Shown: positions 10,363 through 19,130 of the stretch, piece by piece | Position numbering within the stretch: position 1 is the stretch's first letter | Layout of the letters: each line of letters opens with the position of its first letter | NCBI RefSeq assembly: GCF_003337575.1 | Contig: NZ_QPJM01000004.1 | Coordinates: 186,001 to 250,000, forward strand | DNA length: 64,000 bases | Reading direction: 5' to 3' | DNA from: Phyllobacterium bourgognense | GTDB lineage: Bacteria; Pseudomonadota; Alphaproteobacteria; Rhizobiales; Rhizobiaceae | Notes under the pieces: model-generated | What the model was told of the DNA's origin: nothing | Database searches by the model: none | The model's input: the letters and a program-made list of their open reading frames with translations, nothing else | Made by a program: the position numbers and the translations under genes

Positions 10363-10806
10363 CTATTCCTGATCAGTATCGGGAACAGATCCCGAGGGTT
10401 TCTTTGGCGCAGCGTTCCGCTCGGCCATGAAACGATCGAACTCTTCCCGGTCCTTGGCGCGCCGGAGTTCGCGGGCGTAGTCTTCGAATTCGGTTCGCAT
10501 CTCTTCGAGCTTGCGGCGCTCTTCGTCGAGCCGCTGCAGTTCCTTCTCGCGCCACTCGTCAAAGGCAATATTGCCAGTGCCGAATGGGCCTCTGCCGAAA
10601 TGCTGAGAACGGCGGCTGCGGCGGAACGCACCGCAAACATTATCGGCCGCATTGTTCATTTCGTGCTTGAAACCGCCGAAACGGTTGCCCCAGACAATGT
10701 AGGCAAGCATGGCCAAACCGAGAGGCCAGAACAACATGAACCCGATAATCATCAGAGCGATGGTCGCCGGAGACCAGCCTGGACGGATTAAAGCAGAAGT
10801 GTTCAT
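10363..10806 (-). CDS. DUF2852 family membrane protein
   Basis: 147 residues. One or two membrane segments lie near the N-terminus (ATIALMIIGFMLFWPLGLAM, residues 14-33), then a polar stretch and a long charged helix rich in Glu, Arg and Leu (roughly 75-130) that should form a coiled coil. This matches DUF2852, an alphaproteobacterial family of unknown function. The gene stands alone on the minus strand between a hairpin and the BenE gene. Confidence 0.8.
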   Translation of the reverse strand: MNTSALIRPGWSPATIALMIIGFMLFWPLGLAMLAYIVWGNRFGGFKHEMNNAADNVCGAFRRSRRSQHFGRGPFGTGNIAFDEWREKELQRLDEERRKLEEMRTEFEDYARELRRAKDREEFDRFMAERNAAPKKPSGSVPDTDQE

Positions 10807-10913
10807 CTAAAGCCCTTCCCTATCAAGAAAGCCCGGCCCCTATTGGCCGATTGATATCGACATGGGAAAGACTTTGCGGCTTTTCAAGAAACTGTGATTT
10901 CAAATGCTCCAAA

Positions 10914-12068
10914 TCATTGAAATACGAAACGTTTCTTCGCGTAGTCGACGGCTATGACGAGAAGTCCAGCCACCAGGGCCCAAAATGCGGCGCCGATCCC
11001 CGCAATGGTAATTCCCGAGGCCGTGACAGCAAAGGTAACGATCGCCGCCAGCCGCTCGTGTTCGACTTTGAGCGCGAGCGACAGGGCATTGGTAAACGCC
11101 CCGATGAGCGCGAGACCTGCGACGAGGGCGATGAGCGGCGCAGGCAAGACAGCAAACAGGGCAACCAGCGACGCCCCAAAAATCGCAAAGATCAGATAGG
11201 ACAGAGCATAGAACGGGCCGGTCAGCCAGCGCTTTTCCGGGTCGGGATGCGCGTCCGGGCCGGTGCAGATCGCAGCAGAAATTGCCGCCATGTTGCTTGT
11301 GTGAGCCCCGAAAGGCGCCGTGACAAGGGAGACGAGACCGGTGACTTGGAGCGCGGCCGCCGTTGGCGGCTCATAACCCGCTGCACGAAGCACGGCAAAG
11401 CCCGGCAGGTTCTGCGATGCCATGGTGACCAGATAAAGCGGCAGCGCCAGGCCGATCATCGCGCGCATGTCGAAGACAGGCATGATGAGTGTCAGCGTCG
11501 AAAGCTCGACACCAGGGACGCTGGCAACGCGGCCGCTGACAAAAGCATAAATCACCCCACCGAAAAGTACGGCGAGCACCGCCATGGCCGGGTTGAACAG
11601 GCGGATGATGAAGAAGAGCGCAATAAGAGGCAGTACAAAAACCGGGTCTATGGGTATGGTTCGTGCAGCGCCGATCAGGAATGCAAACAGCACACCGGCC
11701 AGCATTCCCGACGCTATCGATGCCGGGATCCTGGAGACAAAGGCAGAAACCGGTTTGATCAACCCGGTGAGAATGATCGCTATCGCGGTGACGATGAACG
11801 CTCCCACCGCCTGCGGCATGGTAAAGCCGATCGAGCCGCCGATGAGAGCCAATCCAGGCGTTGACCAAGCGGCAATGATCGGCATCTTGTAACGCCAGCT
11901 CAGATAGCCTGTCGCGAGGAACATCGCGAGACAGCATGCAGTCACCCAGCTTGCGGTCTCGGCTTGGGTGGCTCCGAGTGCCTGCGCTGCCGCGATCATA
12001 AGTGCAAGCGTTCCGCCAAAGCCCACGACAGCAGCGACAACAGCAGAAGCGATCACGGAAAAGCGCAT
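10914..12068 (-). CDS. BenE family benzoate/H+ symporter-like transporter
   Basis: 384 residues, almost entirely hydrophobic, with about 11-12 membrane helices. The N-terminal MRFSVIASAVVAAVVGFGGT, the WSTPGLALIGGS segment and the FGAHTSNMAAISAAICTG segment match BenE, an inner-membrane proton symporter related to the nucleobase transporter fold. No benzoate-degradation gene is present nearby, so benzoate as the substrate is only a family-level guess. The hydrolase gene 14 bp upstream on the same strand probably belongs to the same transcript. Confidence 0.88.
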   Translation of the reverse strand: MRFSVIASAVVAAVVGFGGTLALMIAAAQALGATQAETASWVTACCLAMFLATGYLSWRYKMPIIAAWSTPGLALIGGSIGFTMPQAVGAFIVTAIAIILTGLIKPVSAFVSRIPASIASGMLAGVLFAFLIGAARTIPIDPVFVLPLIALFFIIRLFNPAMAVLAVLFGGVIYAFVSGRVASVPGVELSTLTLIMPVFDMRAMIGLALPLYLVTMASQNLPGFAVLRAAGYEPPTAAALQVTGLVSLVTAPFGAHTSNMAAISAAICTGPDAHPDPEKRWLTGPFYALSYLIFAIFGASLVALFAVLPAPLIALVAGLALIGAFTNALSLALKVEHERLAAIVTFAVTASGITIAGIGAAFWALVAGLLVIAVDYAKKRFVFQ

Positions 12069-12082
12069 GGAGAGCCTGAAAT

Positions 12083-12874
12083 TTATTGAATTGGCGGAAG
12101 GACCTTTGTTCTATCCACCATTGAAGACACGGTTCGTGTCAGAAGATCAAGGTCTTGAGGACGTGACAGGCGATGATCACCGTCGCGCACCAGCGTAATC
12201 GTCACATCGTCGACGGGCAGGTGATCCATTAATCGCAGGGCATGGGTATAGGGCACGTCCTTGTCCTCCATGCCCTGAAGGATGTGGACAGGACAATCGG
12301 TCTGGATGACACCCTTCAAAACCTGGTTGGTTTTGCCGTCTTCCAGCAAAGCCTTGGTATAGATATAAGGCACGGACGAATAATCGGACGGTTCTTCCAT
12401 ATAACCGCGTTCGGCGATCTGCCGGCGCTGATCATTTGTCAGTTGCGGCTCGACGAGTTCCGAGGTGAAATCCGGCGCCGGCGCGATGAGCACCACTCCT
12501 GCAACACGCCCGCCTTCGCCGGTCCTTTGCAATTCCTCGATCATGCGCAAGGCGATCCATCCACCCATGGACGAGCCGACGAGGATTTGAGGACCGGAGG
12601 AAAACGCGCGAAATACTGCAAGGCTTTGCTCCAGCCATATCGAGATCGTGCCATCGCGGAATTCGCCGCCGGATTCGCCATGGCCGGAATAATCGTGCCG
12701 AAGGAAGGCCACGCCGCGTTCCGATGCCCACTGATCCAGCCATTGGGCTTTGCTGCCCAGCATGTCCGAGTAATAGCCCCCCAGCCATACAATGCCGGGC
12801 GTGCTGCCTTCGCGGCGGCGCAGCGCAATATCGAGGCCGTTGACGGTCAGGAACTGGGGCAGGGGTGCGTTCAT
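12083..12874 (-). CDS. Alpha/beta hydrolase
   Basis: 263 residues, alpha/beta hydrolase fold. The oxyanion segment is IVWLGGYYSD, followed by FLRHDYSGHGESGG. The nucleophile elbow ILVGSSMGGWIALRM gives Ser in GSSMG, with the histidine in DGDHRLSRPQDL and the acid in ILQGMEDKDVPY. The start is set at ATG 12874 (MNAPLPQFL), behind a GGAG ribosome binding site; a longer in-frame start would add an unlike tail. Close to BPHL/RBBP9-type carboxylic ester hydrolases found in rhizobia. Substrate unknown. Lies 14 bp upstream of the BenE-like transporter gene. Confidence 0.85.
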   Translation of the reverse strand: MNAPLPQFLTVNGLDIALRRREGSTPGIVWLGGYYSDMLGSKAQWLDQWASERGVAFLRHDYSGHGESGGEFRDGTISIWLEQSLAVFRAFSSGPQILVGSSMGGWIALRMIEELQRTGEGGRVAGVVLIAPAPDFTSELVEPQLTNDQRRQIAERGYMEEPSDYSSVPYIYTKALLEDGKTNQVLKGVIQTDCPVHILQGMEDKDVPYTHALRLMDHLPVDDVTITLVRDGDHRLSRPQDLDLLTRTVSSMVDRTKVLPPIQ

Positions 12875-13088
12875 AAAGGTAACTCCGTGTCGTGATCGGT
12901 CCTTTTGCCACGGCAAAGTTCATCGTTGAAGCCCGCAACATTGCATAAATCTGAAATAAACCTATGTTTGATTGGTGTGATTTTTCCCAAAAATAGTGAT
13001 ATTGGCATGCGCCCGCGCACAGAAGCATTGCGGCTCCGGCCTGACGGTGCTATTTGCGGGTCCGAAATAATTCAAGGAGATTACTGCC

Positions 13089-13625
13089 ATTCGTCGACCC
13101 TTTAGAGCCCAGGTGGTCCAGAAAGATGGACCTCGTTCCAACCGCGATATCCGCGTACCTCAGGTACAGCTCATTGATGCCGAAGGTGAAAACCACGGCA
13201 TAGTCACTATTCAAGCAGCACTGGCGATGGCCGATGAGGCTGGGCTCGATCTTGTCGAGATCGTGCCCAATGCCGAGCCGCCGGTCTGCAAGATCGTCGA
13301 TCTCGGGAAGCTGAAATACCAGGGTCAGAAGAAAGCGGCGGAAGCGCGCAAGAAGCAGAAGACCGTCGAAATCAAAGAAATCAAGATGCGCCCGAATATC
13401 GACACGCATGATTATGATGTGAAGATGAAGGCGATCAAGCGTTTCTTCGAAGAAGGCGACAAGGTCAAGGTTACATTGCGGTTCCGTGGCCGTGAAATGG
13501 CTCACCAGGAACTTGGCATGCGGCTTCTGGATCGCGTCAAGGAAGATACGGTGGAAATTTCCAAGGTGGAGGCCGAGCCAAAGCTCGAAGGCCGCCAGAT
13601 GATGATGGTTCTGGCGCCGCGCTAA
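13089..13625 (+). CDS. infC: Translation initiation factor IF-3, starting at a rare AUU codon
   Basis: IF-3 binds the 30S subunit, keeps it from 50S and proofreads the start codon. The only conventional start in frame is a GTG at 13113, which would cut the conserved N-terminus. Eight codons upstream ATT reads [17 protein letters not shown], the expected family N-terminus, and sits 8 nt after AAGGAGA (13074-13080). So the start is ATT at 13089, giving 178 residues. The N-domain ([19 protein letters not shown]), linker helix ([16 protein letters not shown]) and C-domain ([17 protein letters not shown]) are complete. In E. coli the AUU start lets IF-3 repress its own synthesis; the same is likely here. 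Confidence 0.95.
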   Translation: MRRPFRAQVVQKDGPRSNRDIRVPQVQLIDAEGENHGIVTIQAALAMADEAGLDLVEIVPNAEPPVCKIVDLGKLKYQGQKKAAEARKKQKTVEIKEIKMRPNIDTHDYDVKMKAIKRFFEEGDKVKVTLRFRGREMAHQELGMRLLDRVKEDTVEISKVEAEPKLEGRQMMMVLAPR

Positions 13626-13640
13626 AGCCAGTCAACTTCC

Positions 13641-13672
13641 ATAGAAAAGCCGCCTTCGGGCGGCTTTTCTAT
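13641..13672 (+). terminator. Rho-independent terminator after infC
   Basis: Stem AGAAAAGCCGCC/GGCGGCTTTTCT with a TTCG tetraloop, 16 bp after the infC stop. It separates infC from rpmI-rplT, with which it is often co-transcribed in other bacteria. Confidence 0.85.
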
Positions 13673-13695
13673 GCTGAACGATCCGAAGGACCATC

Positions 13696-14322
13696 ATGGC
13701 GGCGCTGAATTCTCTCAAGGACATGTCCCGGTTTCAACACCGCAGGCGTATCGTGATTGCGATCATCATTGCGTTGATTCTTGTTGCCCTGTTAACGATC
13801 CGCTCCGCCTGGAACGAGAACTGGATTCATGAATATATCGAGGATTTCGGCATTAGTACGATTGTGCTCGCAATCCTTGGACGCATGTGGTGCACACTCT
13901 ATATAGGCGGACGCAAAAGCTCGGAGATTGTCCGCCTCGGACCCTATTCGATGAGCCGCAATCCACTCTACGTGTTCAGCACGCTCGGAGCGGCGGGCAT
14001 TGGCATGCTGACCGGCAGCCTGACTGTGTCGCTCGCGCTTGCCGTGATTTGCTACATTGCCTTCCAGTTCGTCATCACGGCCGAAGAAGGTTATCTCGAA
14101 AAGGTGTTCGGCGAGACCTACACCAGTTATAAGCGGGAAGTACCGCGCTTCTTCCCCAATCCCCGGCTCTACAGGGAAGCCGATGTGCTGAGCGTCAAGT
14201 CGTCCATGCTCTATAGGACGTTCACCGACGGACTTGTATTCTTCGTCTCCTATCCACTGCTCGAGTTCGTGGAATATCTGCAAGGGCAACACATTCTGCC
14301 TGTTCTGTTGCGCCTCTACTAG
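13696..14322 (+). CDS. Isoprenylcysteine carboxyl methyltransferase (ICMT)-like membrane methyltransferase
   Basis: 208 residues with about five hydrophobic segments (for example IVIAIIIALILVALLTIRSA, 17-36). The ICMT/PEMT signature is GPYSMSRNPLYVFSTLGAAG near residue 83, followed by a second conserved part EEGYLEKVFGETYTSYKREVPRFFPN. These families methylate lipids or small molecules at the membrane with S-adenosylmethionine; the substrate here is unknown. The ATG is preceded by GAAGGA. It sits between the infC terminator and the rpmI leader, so it interrupts the common infC-rpmI-rplT order and probably has its own promoter. Confidence 0.8.
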   Translation: MAALNSLKDMSRFQHRRRIVIAIIIALILVALLTIRSAWNENWIHEYIEDFGISTIVLAILGRMWCTLYIGGRKSSEIVRLGPYSMSRNPLYVFSTLGAAGIGMLTGSLTVSLALAVICYIAFQFVITAEEGYLEKVFGETYTSYKREVPRFFPNPRLYREADVLSVKSSMLYRTFTDGLVFFVSYPLLEFVEYLQGQHILPVLLRLY

Positions 14323-14401
14323 TTGAGGCGCTGCGCTTTTCGCCGGCTCACGCGATTCAACTGTTGCGCTTTTTCTGACTTCTGGTAATAAGCACGCGTT
14401 C

Positions 14402-14436
14402 AAACCGCCCGGCAGGGCATGCCGTGGCGGTTTTGT
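14402..14436 (+). terminator. Hairpin between the ICMT-like gene and rpmI
   Basis: Stem AAACCGCC/GGCGGTTTT enclosing a second small GC stem (GGCA/TGCC), followed by TTTTG. It is either the terminator of the upstream gene or an attenuator in the rpmI leader; the sequence does not decide which. Confidence 0.5.
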
Positions 14437-14571
14437 ATGCTTTCAGGCTTTGGTCGGCCTGAAGTCAAAAACAAGAGGCTCGAAACTCTTTGGAGCGAAC
14501 GGGCCTCGCAAGAGGCGTGGAGTTCCGTAGGAACGACAGGGACCTCAAGAAAGAAAATCAGGAGTAGCAAA

Positions 14572-14772
14572 ATGCCCAAGATGAAGACCAAATCTGCTGC
14601 CAAGAAACGGTTCAAGATCACCGGAACTGGCAAAATCAAAGCCGCCGCCGCTGGCAAACGCCATGGCATGATCAAACGTTCGAACAAATTCATTCGTGAC
14701 GCACGCGGCACGATGGTTCTTTCCGAGCCAGATGCGAAAATCGTGAAGAAGTTCCTGCCTAACGGTCTCTGA
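14572..14772 (+). CDS. rpmI: 50S ribosomal protein L35
   Basis: 66 residues, very basic, starting [20 protein letters not shown], the classic L35 N-terminus, with [19 protein letters not shown] following. The start is set by the ribosome binding site AGGAG 9 nt upstream (AATCAGGAGTAGCAAA). The frame is open further upstream, but that part is not L35. rplT starts 39 bp downstream. The 249-bp region before it has no gene and carries hairpins (see the terminator at 14402). Confidence 0.97.
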   Translation: MPKMKTKSAAKKRFKITGTGKIKAAAAGKRHGMIKRSNKFIRDARGTMVLSEPDAKIVKKFLPNGL

Positions 14773-14811
14773 TCGGGCAAACGTTATCCATCTCAGTAAG
14801 GAGATCATATC

Positions 14812-15213
14812 ATGGCACGTGTAAAACGGGGCGTTACGTCCCACGCCAAGCACAAAAAAGTTCTGAAGCAGGCCGAGGGTTTCCGTGGCCGCCGCAAGAA
14901 CACCATCAAGACCGCCAAGGCCGCTGTCGATCGTTCGAAGCAGTACGCTTATCGCGACCGCAAGAACAAGAAGCGTACTTTCCGTGCGCTCTGGACCCAG
15001 CGCATCAATGCCGCTGTCCGCGAACATGGCCTGACATACAGCCGCTTCATCGACGGTCTGTCGAAGTCGGGTATCGAGGTTGACCGCAAGGTTCTGTCGG
15101 ATCTCGCGATCCACGAGCCGGAGGCATTCGGCTCGCTCGTGGCTTCTGCCAAGAAGGCGCTTGAATATCTCAAGAATACAACTCCGAACGCTTTTGAAGG
15201 CGCTGTTCACTAA
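14812..15213 (+). CDS. rplT: 50S ribosomal protein L20
   Basis: 133 residues, basic, binds 23S rRNA early in 50S assembly. N-terminus [20 protein letters not shown] and the segments [13 protein letters not shown] and [20 protein letters not shown] are canonical. Strong ribosome binding site AAGGAG. Forms a pair with rpmI; a hairpin terminator at 15253 separates it from pheS, though read-through is likely because rplT-pheS-pheT order is widely kept. Confidence 0.97.
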   Translation: MARVKRGVTSHAKHKKVLKQAEGFRGRRKNTIKTAKAAVDRSKQYAYRDRKNKKRTFRALWTQRINAAVREHGLTYSRFIDGLSKSGIEVDRKVLSDLAIHEPEAFGSLVASAKKALEYLKNTTPNAFEGAVH

Positions 15214-15252
15214 GCCAGCGCTCCCAAAGCATTCCGGAAATATAGATTTGGG

Positions 15253-15287
15253 AAACCCGCGCTGGCTCGGCTGGCGCGGGTTTTTCG
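15253..15287 (+). terminator. Terminator or attenuator between rplT and pheS
   Basis: Stem AAACCCGCGC/GCGCGGGTTT with an 11-nt loop, followed by TTTTTCG. It lies 40 bp after rplT and 80 bp before pheS. I looked for a phenylalanine-rich leader peptide in front of it and found no convincing one, so a plain terminator is preferred. Confidence 0.75.
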
Positions 15288-15365
15288 ATTTTCTGCATCG
15301 ACGAGCAAGAGGCGGTCATTTCGAGAGAAATGACAGGAATCTCAAGAACCAACAGGTGAAGAACG

Positions 15366-16448
15366 ATGGACGACCTGGTAGAACTGGAAAGCGTGCTTGC
15401 CGCGCAGATTGAGTCAGCCAATGACGAAGCGGCCATCGAGGCCGTCCGCATAGCAGCTCTCGGCAAAAAGGGCTCGATCTCGGAAAAACTGAAGTCACTC
15501 GGTTCCATGTCGCCGGAAGAGCGGCAGCTCCAGGGACCTGCCATCAATGGCTTGAAGAATCGTATTACGGAAGCACTCACCGCCCGGAAGATCGCGCTCA
15601 AGGACGCGGCCATCGCTGTGCGTCTTGAAAAGGAAAAAGTGGACGTCACGCTCCCTGTGCGCGCCGCGCCGGCAGAACGGGGTCGCATCCACCCGATCAG
15701 CCAGGTCATCGATGAGATCACCGCAATCTTCGCCGATATGGGCTTTTCCATTGCCGAAGGTCCGGATATCGAGACCGACTACTACAACTTCACCGCGCTC
15801 AATTTCCCCGAGGGTCACCCGGCTCGCGAGATGCACGACACTTTTTTCTTCAATCCCGACGAGACCGGCGAGCGACGGGTGCTGCGTACCCATACGAGCC
15901 CGGTGCAGATTCGTACGATGGAAAATCAGAAGCCGCCGATCCGCATCGTTATTCCCGGCAAGACCTACCGCATGGATAGCGATGCCACCCATTCGCCCAT
16001 GTTCCATCAGGTTGAAGGGCTGGTTATCGACAAGTCTGCCAATGTCGCCAACATGAAATGGGTGCTCGAAGAATTCTGCAAGGCGTTCTTTGAAGTGCCG
16101 TCACTGAAGATGCGCTTCCGCCCGTCCTATTTCCCCTTCACCGAGCCATCACTGGAGGTCGATATCCAGTGCGACCGCTCTGGCAAGGAAGTGAAATTCG
16201 GTGAAGGCACCGACTGGATGGAAATCCTCGGCTGCGGCATGGTGCATCCGAACGTCTTGCGCGCCGGCGGTCTCGATCCGGATGAGTATCAGGGGTTTGC
16301 CTGGGGCATGGGTATCGACCGCATTGCCATGTTGAAATACGGCATGCCGGACCTGCGCGCGTTCTTCGATGCCGACGTGCGCTGGCTCCAGCACTACGGT
16401 TTCCGCCCGCTCGATATGCCGACGCTGTTCGGAGGTCTGAGCGCCTAG
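15366..16448 (+). CDS. pheS: Phenylalanine-tRNA ligase alpha subunit
   Basis: 360 residues, catalytic subunit of the alpha2-beta2 class II synthetase. The N-terminal coiled coil (residues 1-90) is followed by class II motifs: motif 1 [19 protein letters not shown], motif 2 [15 protein letters not shown] with [15 protein letters not shown], and motif 3 [19 protein letters not shown]. Start ATG 15366 behind AGGTGAAG. pheT follows after 52 bp, so both subunits are co-transcribed. Confidence 0.97.
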   Translation: MDDLVELESVLAAQIESANDEAAIEAVRIAALGKKGSISEKLKSLGSMSPEERQLQGPAINGLKNRITEALTARKIALKDAAIAVRLEKEKVDVTLPVRAAPAERGRIHPISQVIDEITAIFADMGFSIAEGPDIETDYYNFTALNFPEGHPAREMHDTFFFNPDETGERRVLRTHTSPVQIRTMENQKPPIRIVIPGKTYRMDSDATHSPMFHQVEGLVIDKSANVANMKWVLEEFCKAFFEVPSLKMRFRPSYFPFTEPSLEVDIQCDRSGKEVKFGEGTDWMEILGCGMVHPNVLRAGGLDPDEYQGFAWGMGIDRIAMLKYGMPDLRAFFDADVRWLQHYGFRPLDMPTLFGGLSA

Positions 16449-16500
16449 CGGCGCCTGGCCTCAAGTCTCCAAAAGATTAAAATGCGAAACGAGTGAAATC

Positions 16501-18915
16501 ATGAAATTCACACTCTCCTGGCTTAAAGACCATCTCGAGACCGAGGCGTCACTCGAAGAGATCGTCGATTCCCTGACAAGAATCGGTCTGGAAGTCGAGC
16601 AGCTCGATGACAAGTCGGCGCTAAAGCCCTTCGTCATAGCCAAGGTGCTGACGGCTTCCCGCCACCCCGACGCAGACAAGCTGCAAGTTCTGACTGTCGA
16701 TACGGGCGACGGCAAGCCGCTGCAGGTGGTGTGCGGTGCGCCGAACGCCCGTGCGGGCCTGATCGGCGCATTCGCGGCTCCTGGCACCTATGTCCCCGGC
16801 ATCGATCTTACGCTGTCGGTCGGCAAGATCCGCGGTGTCGAAAGCCATGGCATGATGTGCTCCGAGCGCGAATTGCAGATGTCGGATGAACACAATGGCA
16901 TCATCGACCTGCCCGCAGATGCGCCGGTCGGCACCAGCTTCGCTGCTTATGCCGGTCTGGATGACCCTGTTATCGAGATCAACCTGACGCCGAACCGTCC
17001 GGATTGCACCAGCGTCTACGGTATTGCCCGCGACTTGGCTGCAGCCGGTATCGGCAAGCTCAAGCAGCGGCCGATCGTGCCTGTCAAAGGCGCAGGGCCC
17101 GCGCTGGTGGACGTTCATCTTGAACTAGGCGAAGATACCCATCTTTGCCCCGGCTTTGCCTGGCGTACCGTCAAGGGCGTCAAGAACGGTCACAGCCCGC
17201 AATGGCTGCAGCAGCGGTTGATCGCCATAGGCTTGCGCCCGATCAATGCGCTCGTCGACATAACCAACTATCTGACCTTCGATCGCGGTCGTCCGCTACA
17301 CGTTTTCGATGCCGACAAGGTCAGCGGCAATCTCACCGTGCGCCGCGGCCGGGAAGGCGAGCAGGTTCTCGGCCTCAACGGCAAGGAATATACATTGGGT
17401 CCGGACAATGTAGTCATCGCCGATGCCGATGGGGTCGAATCGATTGGCGGTATCATGGGCGGTGAACATTCCGGCTGTGATGAGAACACCACCAATGTCG
17501 TGATCGAGTCCGCGCTTTGGGACGCGATGAATATTGCCCGCACGGGGCGCACGCTCGGTATCATCACCGATGCGCGCTACCGTTTCGAGCGGGGCGTCGA
17601 TCCGGAATTCATGATTCCCGGTCTTGAGCTCGCGACGCAGCTGGTTCTCGATTTCTGTGGTGGCACGCCATCCGAAGCGAAAGTCATCGGCTACAAGGGC
17701 CATACACCGAAGACAGTCCGGTTCCCCCCATCGGAGGTCAAGCGTCTTACCGGCATCGATGTTCCGGCAGAAACGAGCCTCGATATCCTGTCTCGCCTAG
17801 GCTTCAAGCCGCAAGGGAGGGGCGAACTCGTTGATGTGGTGATCCCGTCATGGCGTCCGGATATAGACGGCAAGGCCGACCTCGTCGAAGAGGTCATGCG
17901 TATTCATGGCGTCGACCAGATCGATCCGCAGCCCTTGGTTAGCCATGCGGCGGTCAACGGCAAGATCTTGACCACGTTGCAGATCCGTACGCGCAATGCC
18001 CGTCGGGCACTTGCTTCGCGCGGCATGATGGAGGCGGTTACCTGGTCGTTCATTTCCGAAGCCTCAGCGAAAGCATTTGGCGGCGGTCAGAGCGAACTGA
18101 AGCTTGCTAATCCGATCGCGGCCGATATGTCCGACATGCGCCCATCGCTGTTGCCGGGCCTGCTTGCTGCCGCCCAGCGCAACGCCGATCGCGGCTTCAA
18201 CGACCTCGCGCTGTTCGAAGTCTCCGGCACCTACGAAGGCAACACGCCGGAAGCGCAGCGCCGCGTTGCTGCGGGTGTTCGCCGGGGTACCGCGAAGCTC
18301 GAAGGCTCTGGCCGTCATTGGTCGGGTAATATTGGGCCGGTTGGCGTCTTCGATGCAAAGGCCGACGCGCTTGCCGTGCTCGAAGCGTGCGGCGCTCCGG
18401 TTGATAAGTTGCAGATCGAAAGCGGCGGTCCTGCCTGGTATCATCCCGGGCGTTCCGGCACGATCAAGCTCGGGCCAAAGGTAATCCTCGGAACCTTCGG
18501 CGAGTTCCATCCGAAGACGCTGGAAACCCTTGATGTCTCCGGGAGCCTTTGCGGCTTTGAAGTTTTCATCGACGCCATTCCAGAACCGAAGCAAAAGGCG
18601 ACACGCACCAAGTCGGCGCTCAATCTTTCGGATTTCCAGACTGTCCGGCGTGACTTTGCGTTTGTGGTCGACAAAGCCGTGGAAGCAGGTGCCATTGTGC
18701 GGGCAGCGCTCGCCGGCGACAAGAAGCTGATCACCGGCGTTCAGGTCTTCGACCTTTTCGAAGGCGCATCGCTTGGCCCTGACAAGAAGTCTGTTGCGAT
18801 CGAAGTGGCGATACAACCCGTGGAGCGCACCTTGACCGATGAGGATCTGGAAGCGCTGACAAAACGCATCGTTGAAAGTGTCGGCAAACAGACGGGTGGC
18901 ATGCTGCGCGGATAG
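16501..18915 (+). CDS. pheT: Phenylalanine-tRNA ligase beta subunit
   Basis: 804 residues, the normal long bacterial beta subunit. Domains in order: [14 protein letters not shown]-terminus, the tRNA-binding OB/EMAP domain (residues about 40-150), the B3/B4 editing domain ([20 protein letters not shown] and the following region to about 390), B5 (about 400-475), a degenerate catalytic-like module, and the C-terminal anticodon-binding B8 domain ([20 protein letters not shown] to the end). Its stop is followed by a 16-bp palindrome and a long inverted repeat. No defects seen. Confidence 0.97.
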   Translation: MKFTLSWLKDHLETEASLEEIVDSLTRIGLEVEQLDDKSALKPFVIAKVLTASRHPDADKLQVLTVDTGDGKPLQVVCGAPNARAGLIGAFAAPGTYVPGIDLTLSVGKIRGVESHGMMCSERELQMSDEHNGIIDLPADAPVGTSFAAYAGLDDPVIEINLTPNRPDCTSVYGIARDLAAAGIGKLKQRPIVPVKGAGPALVDVHLELGEDTHLCPGFAWRTVKGVKNGHSPQWLQQRLIAIGLRPINALVDITNYLTFDRGRPLHVFDADKVSGNLTVRRGREGEQVLGLNGKEYTLGPDNVVIADADGVESIGGIMGGEHSGCDENTTNVVIESALWDAMNIARTGRTLGIITDARYRFERGVDPEFMIPGLELATQLVLDFCGGTPSEAKVIGYKGHTPKTVRFPPSEVKRLTGIDVPAETSLDILSRLGFKPQGRGELVDVVIPSWRPDIDGKADLVEEVMRIHGVDQIDPQPLVSHAAVNGKILTTLQIRTRNARRALASRGMMEAVTWSFISEASAKAFGGGQSELKLANPIAADMSDMRPSLLPGLLAAAQRNADRGFNDLALFEVSGTYEGNTPEAQRRVAAGVRRGTAKLEGSGRHWSGNIGPVGVFDAKADALAVLEACGAPVDKLQIESGGPAWYHPGRSGTIKLGPKVILGTFGEFHPKTLETLDVSGSLCGFEVFIDAIPEPKQKATRTKSALNLSDFQTVRRDFAFVVDKAVEAGAIVRAALAGDKKLITGVQVFDLFEGASLGPDKKSVAIEVAIQPVERTLTDEDLEALTKRIVESVGKQTGGMLRG

Positions 18916-18923
18916 CGATCAAG

Positions 18924-18939
18924 CCGGATTGCAATCCGG
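18924..18939. repeat. 16-bp perfect palindrome after pheT
   Basis: CCGGATTGCAATCCGG, starting 9 bp after the pheT stop. It can form a short hairpin at the end of the mRNA but lacks a T run; it may stabilise the 3' end. Confidence 0.6.
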
Positions 18940-18941
18940 TA

Positions 18942-19066
18942 GTGCGTGGTTCGACAGGCTCACCATGAGGGAGGGTATTTGGACGCTCGTATGATTGCGA
19001 GCAACGTATCCCGATCTCCCGGCAACATGCCCACCTCCCTCATGGTGAGCCTGTCGAACCACGCAC
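18942..19066. repeat. Perfect 33-bp inverted repeat with 59-nt loop
   Basis: Left arm 18942-18974 and right arm 19034-19066 are exact reverse complements, beginning GTGCGTGGTTCGACAGGCTC. The loop holds a further small stem (GCTCG/CGAGC around 18985-19002). The arm resembles a dispersed intergenic repeat containing TTCGACAGGCTCA seen in many alphaproteobacterial genomes; this last point is from memory, not from a search. It lies between pheT and the convergent LpxO-like gene. Confidence 0.9.
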
Positions 19067-19081
19067 AATGACCCTGCCAAC

Positions 19082-19108
19082 AAAAAAGGGGGCGCATCGC
19101 GCCCCTTT
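19082..19108 (-). terminator. Terminator of the LpxO-like gene
   Basis: Stem GGGGCGC/GCGCCCC with an ATC loop; on the minus strand it is followed by CCTTTTTTTG, 22 bp after the stop of the leftward gene. Confidence 0.8.
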
Positions 19109-19130
19109 CCTTATGTCTAATCCGTAACAG

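Noticed and set aside
10851-11864. 337-codon charged open frame antisense to the BenE gene
   Set aside because: The complement of a highly hydrophobic membrane protein gives such Arg/Asp/Gly-rich nonsense; the BenE frame is clearly the coding one.
15214-15365. Phenylalanine leader peptide and attenuator for pheST
   Set aside because: A hairpin is present, but no short frame with a start codon and clustered Phe codons could be placed before it.
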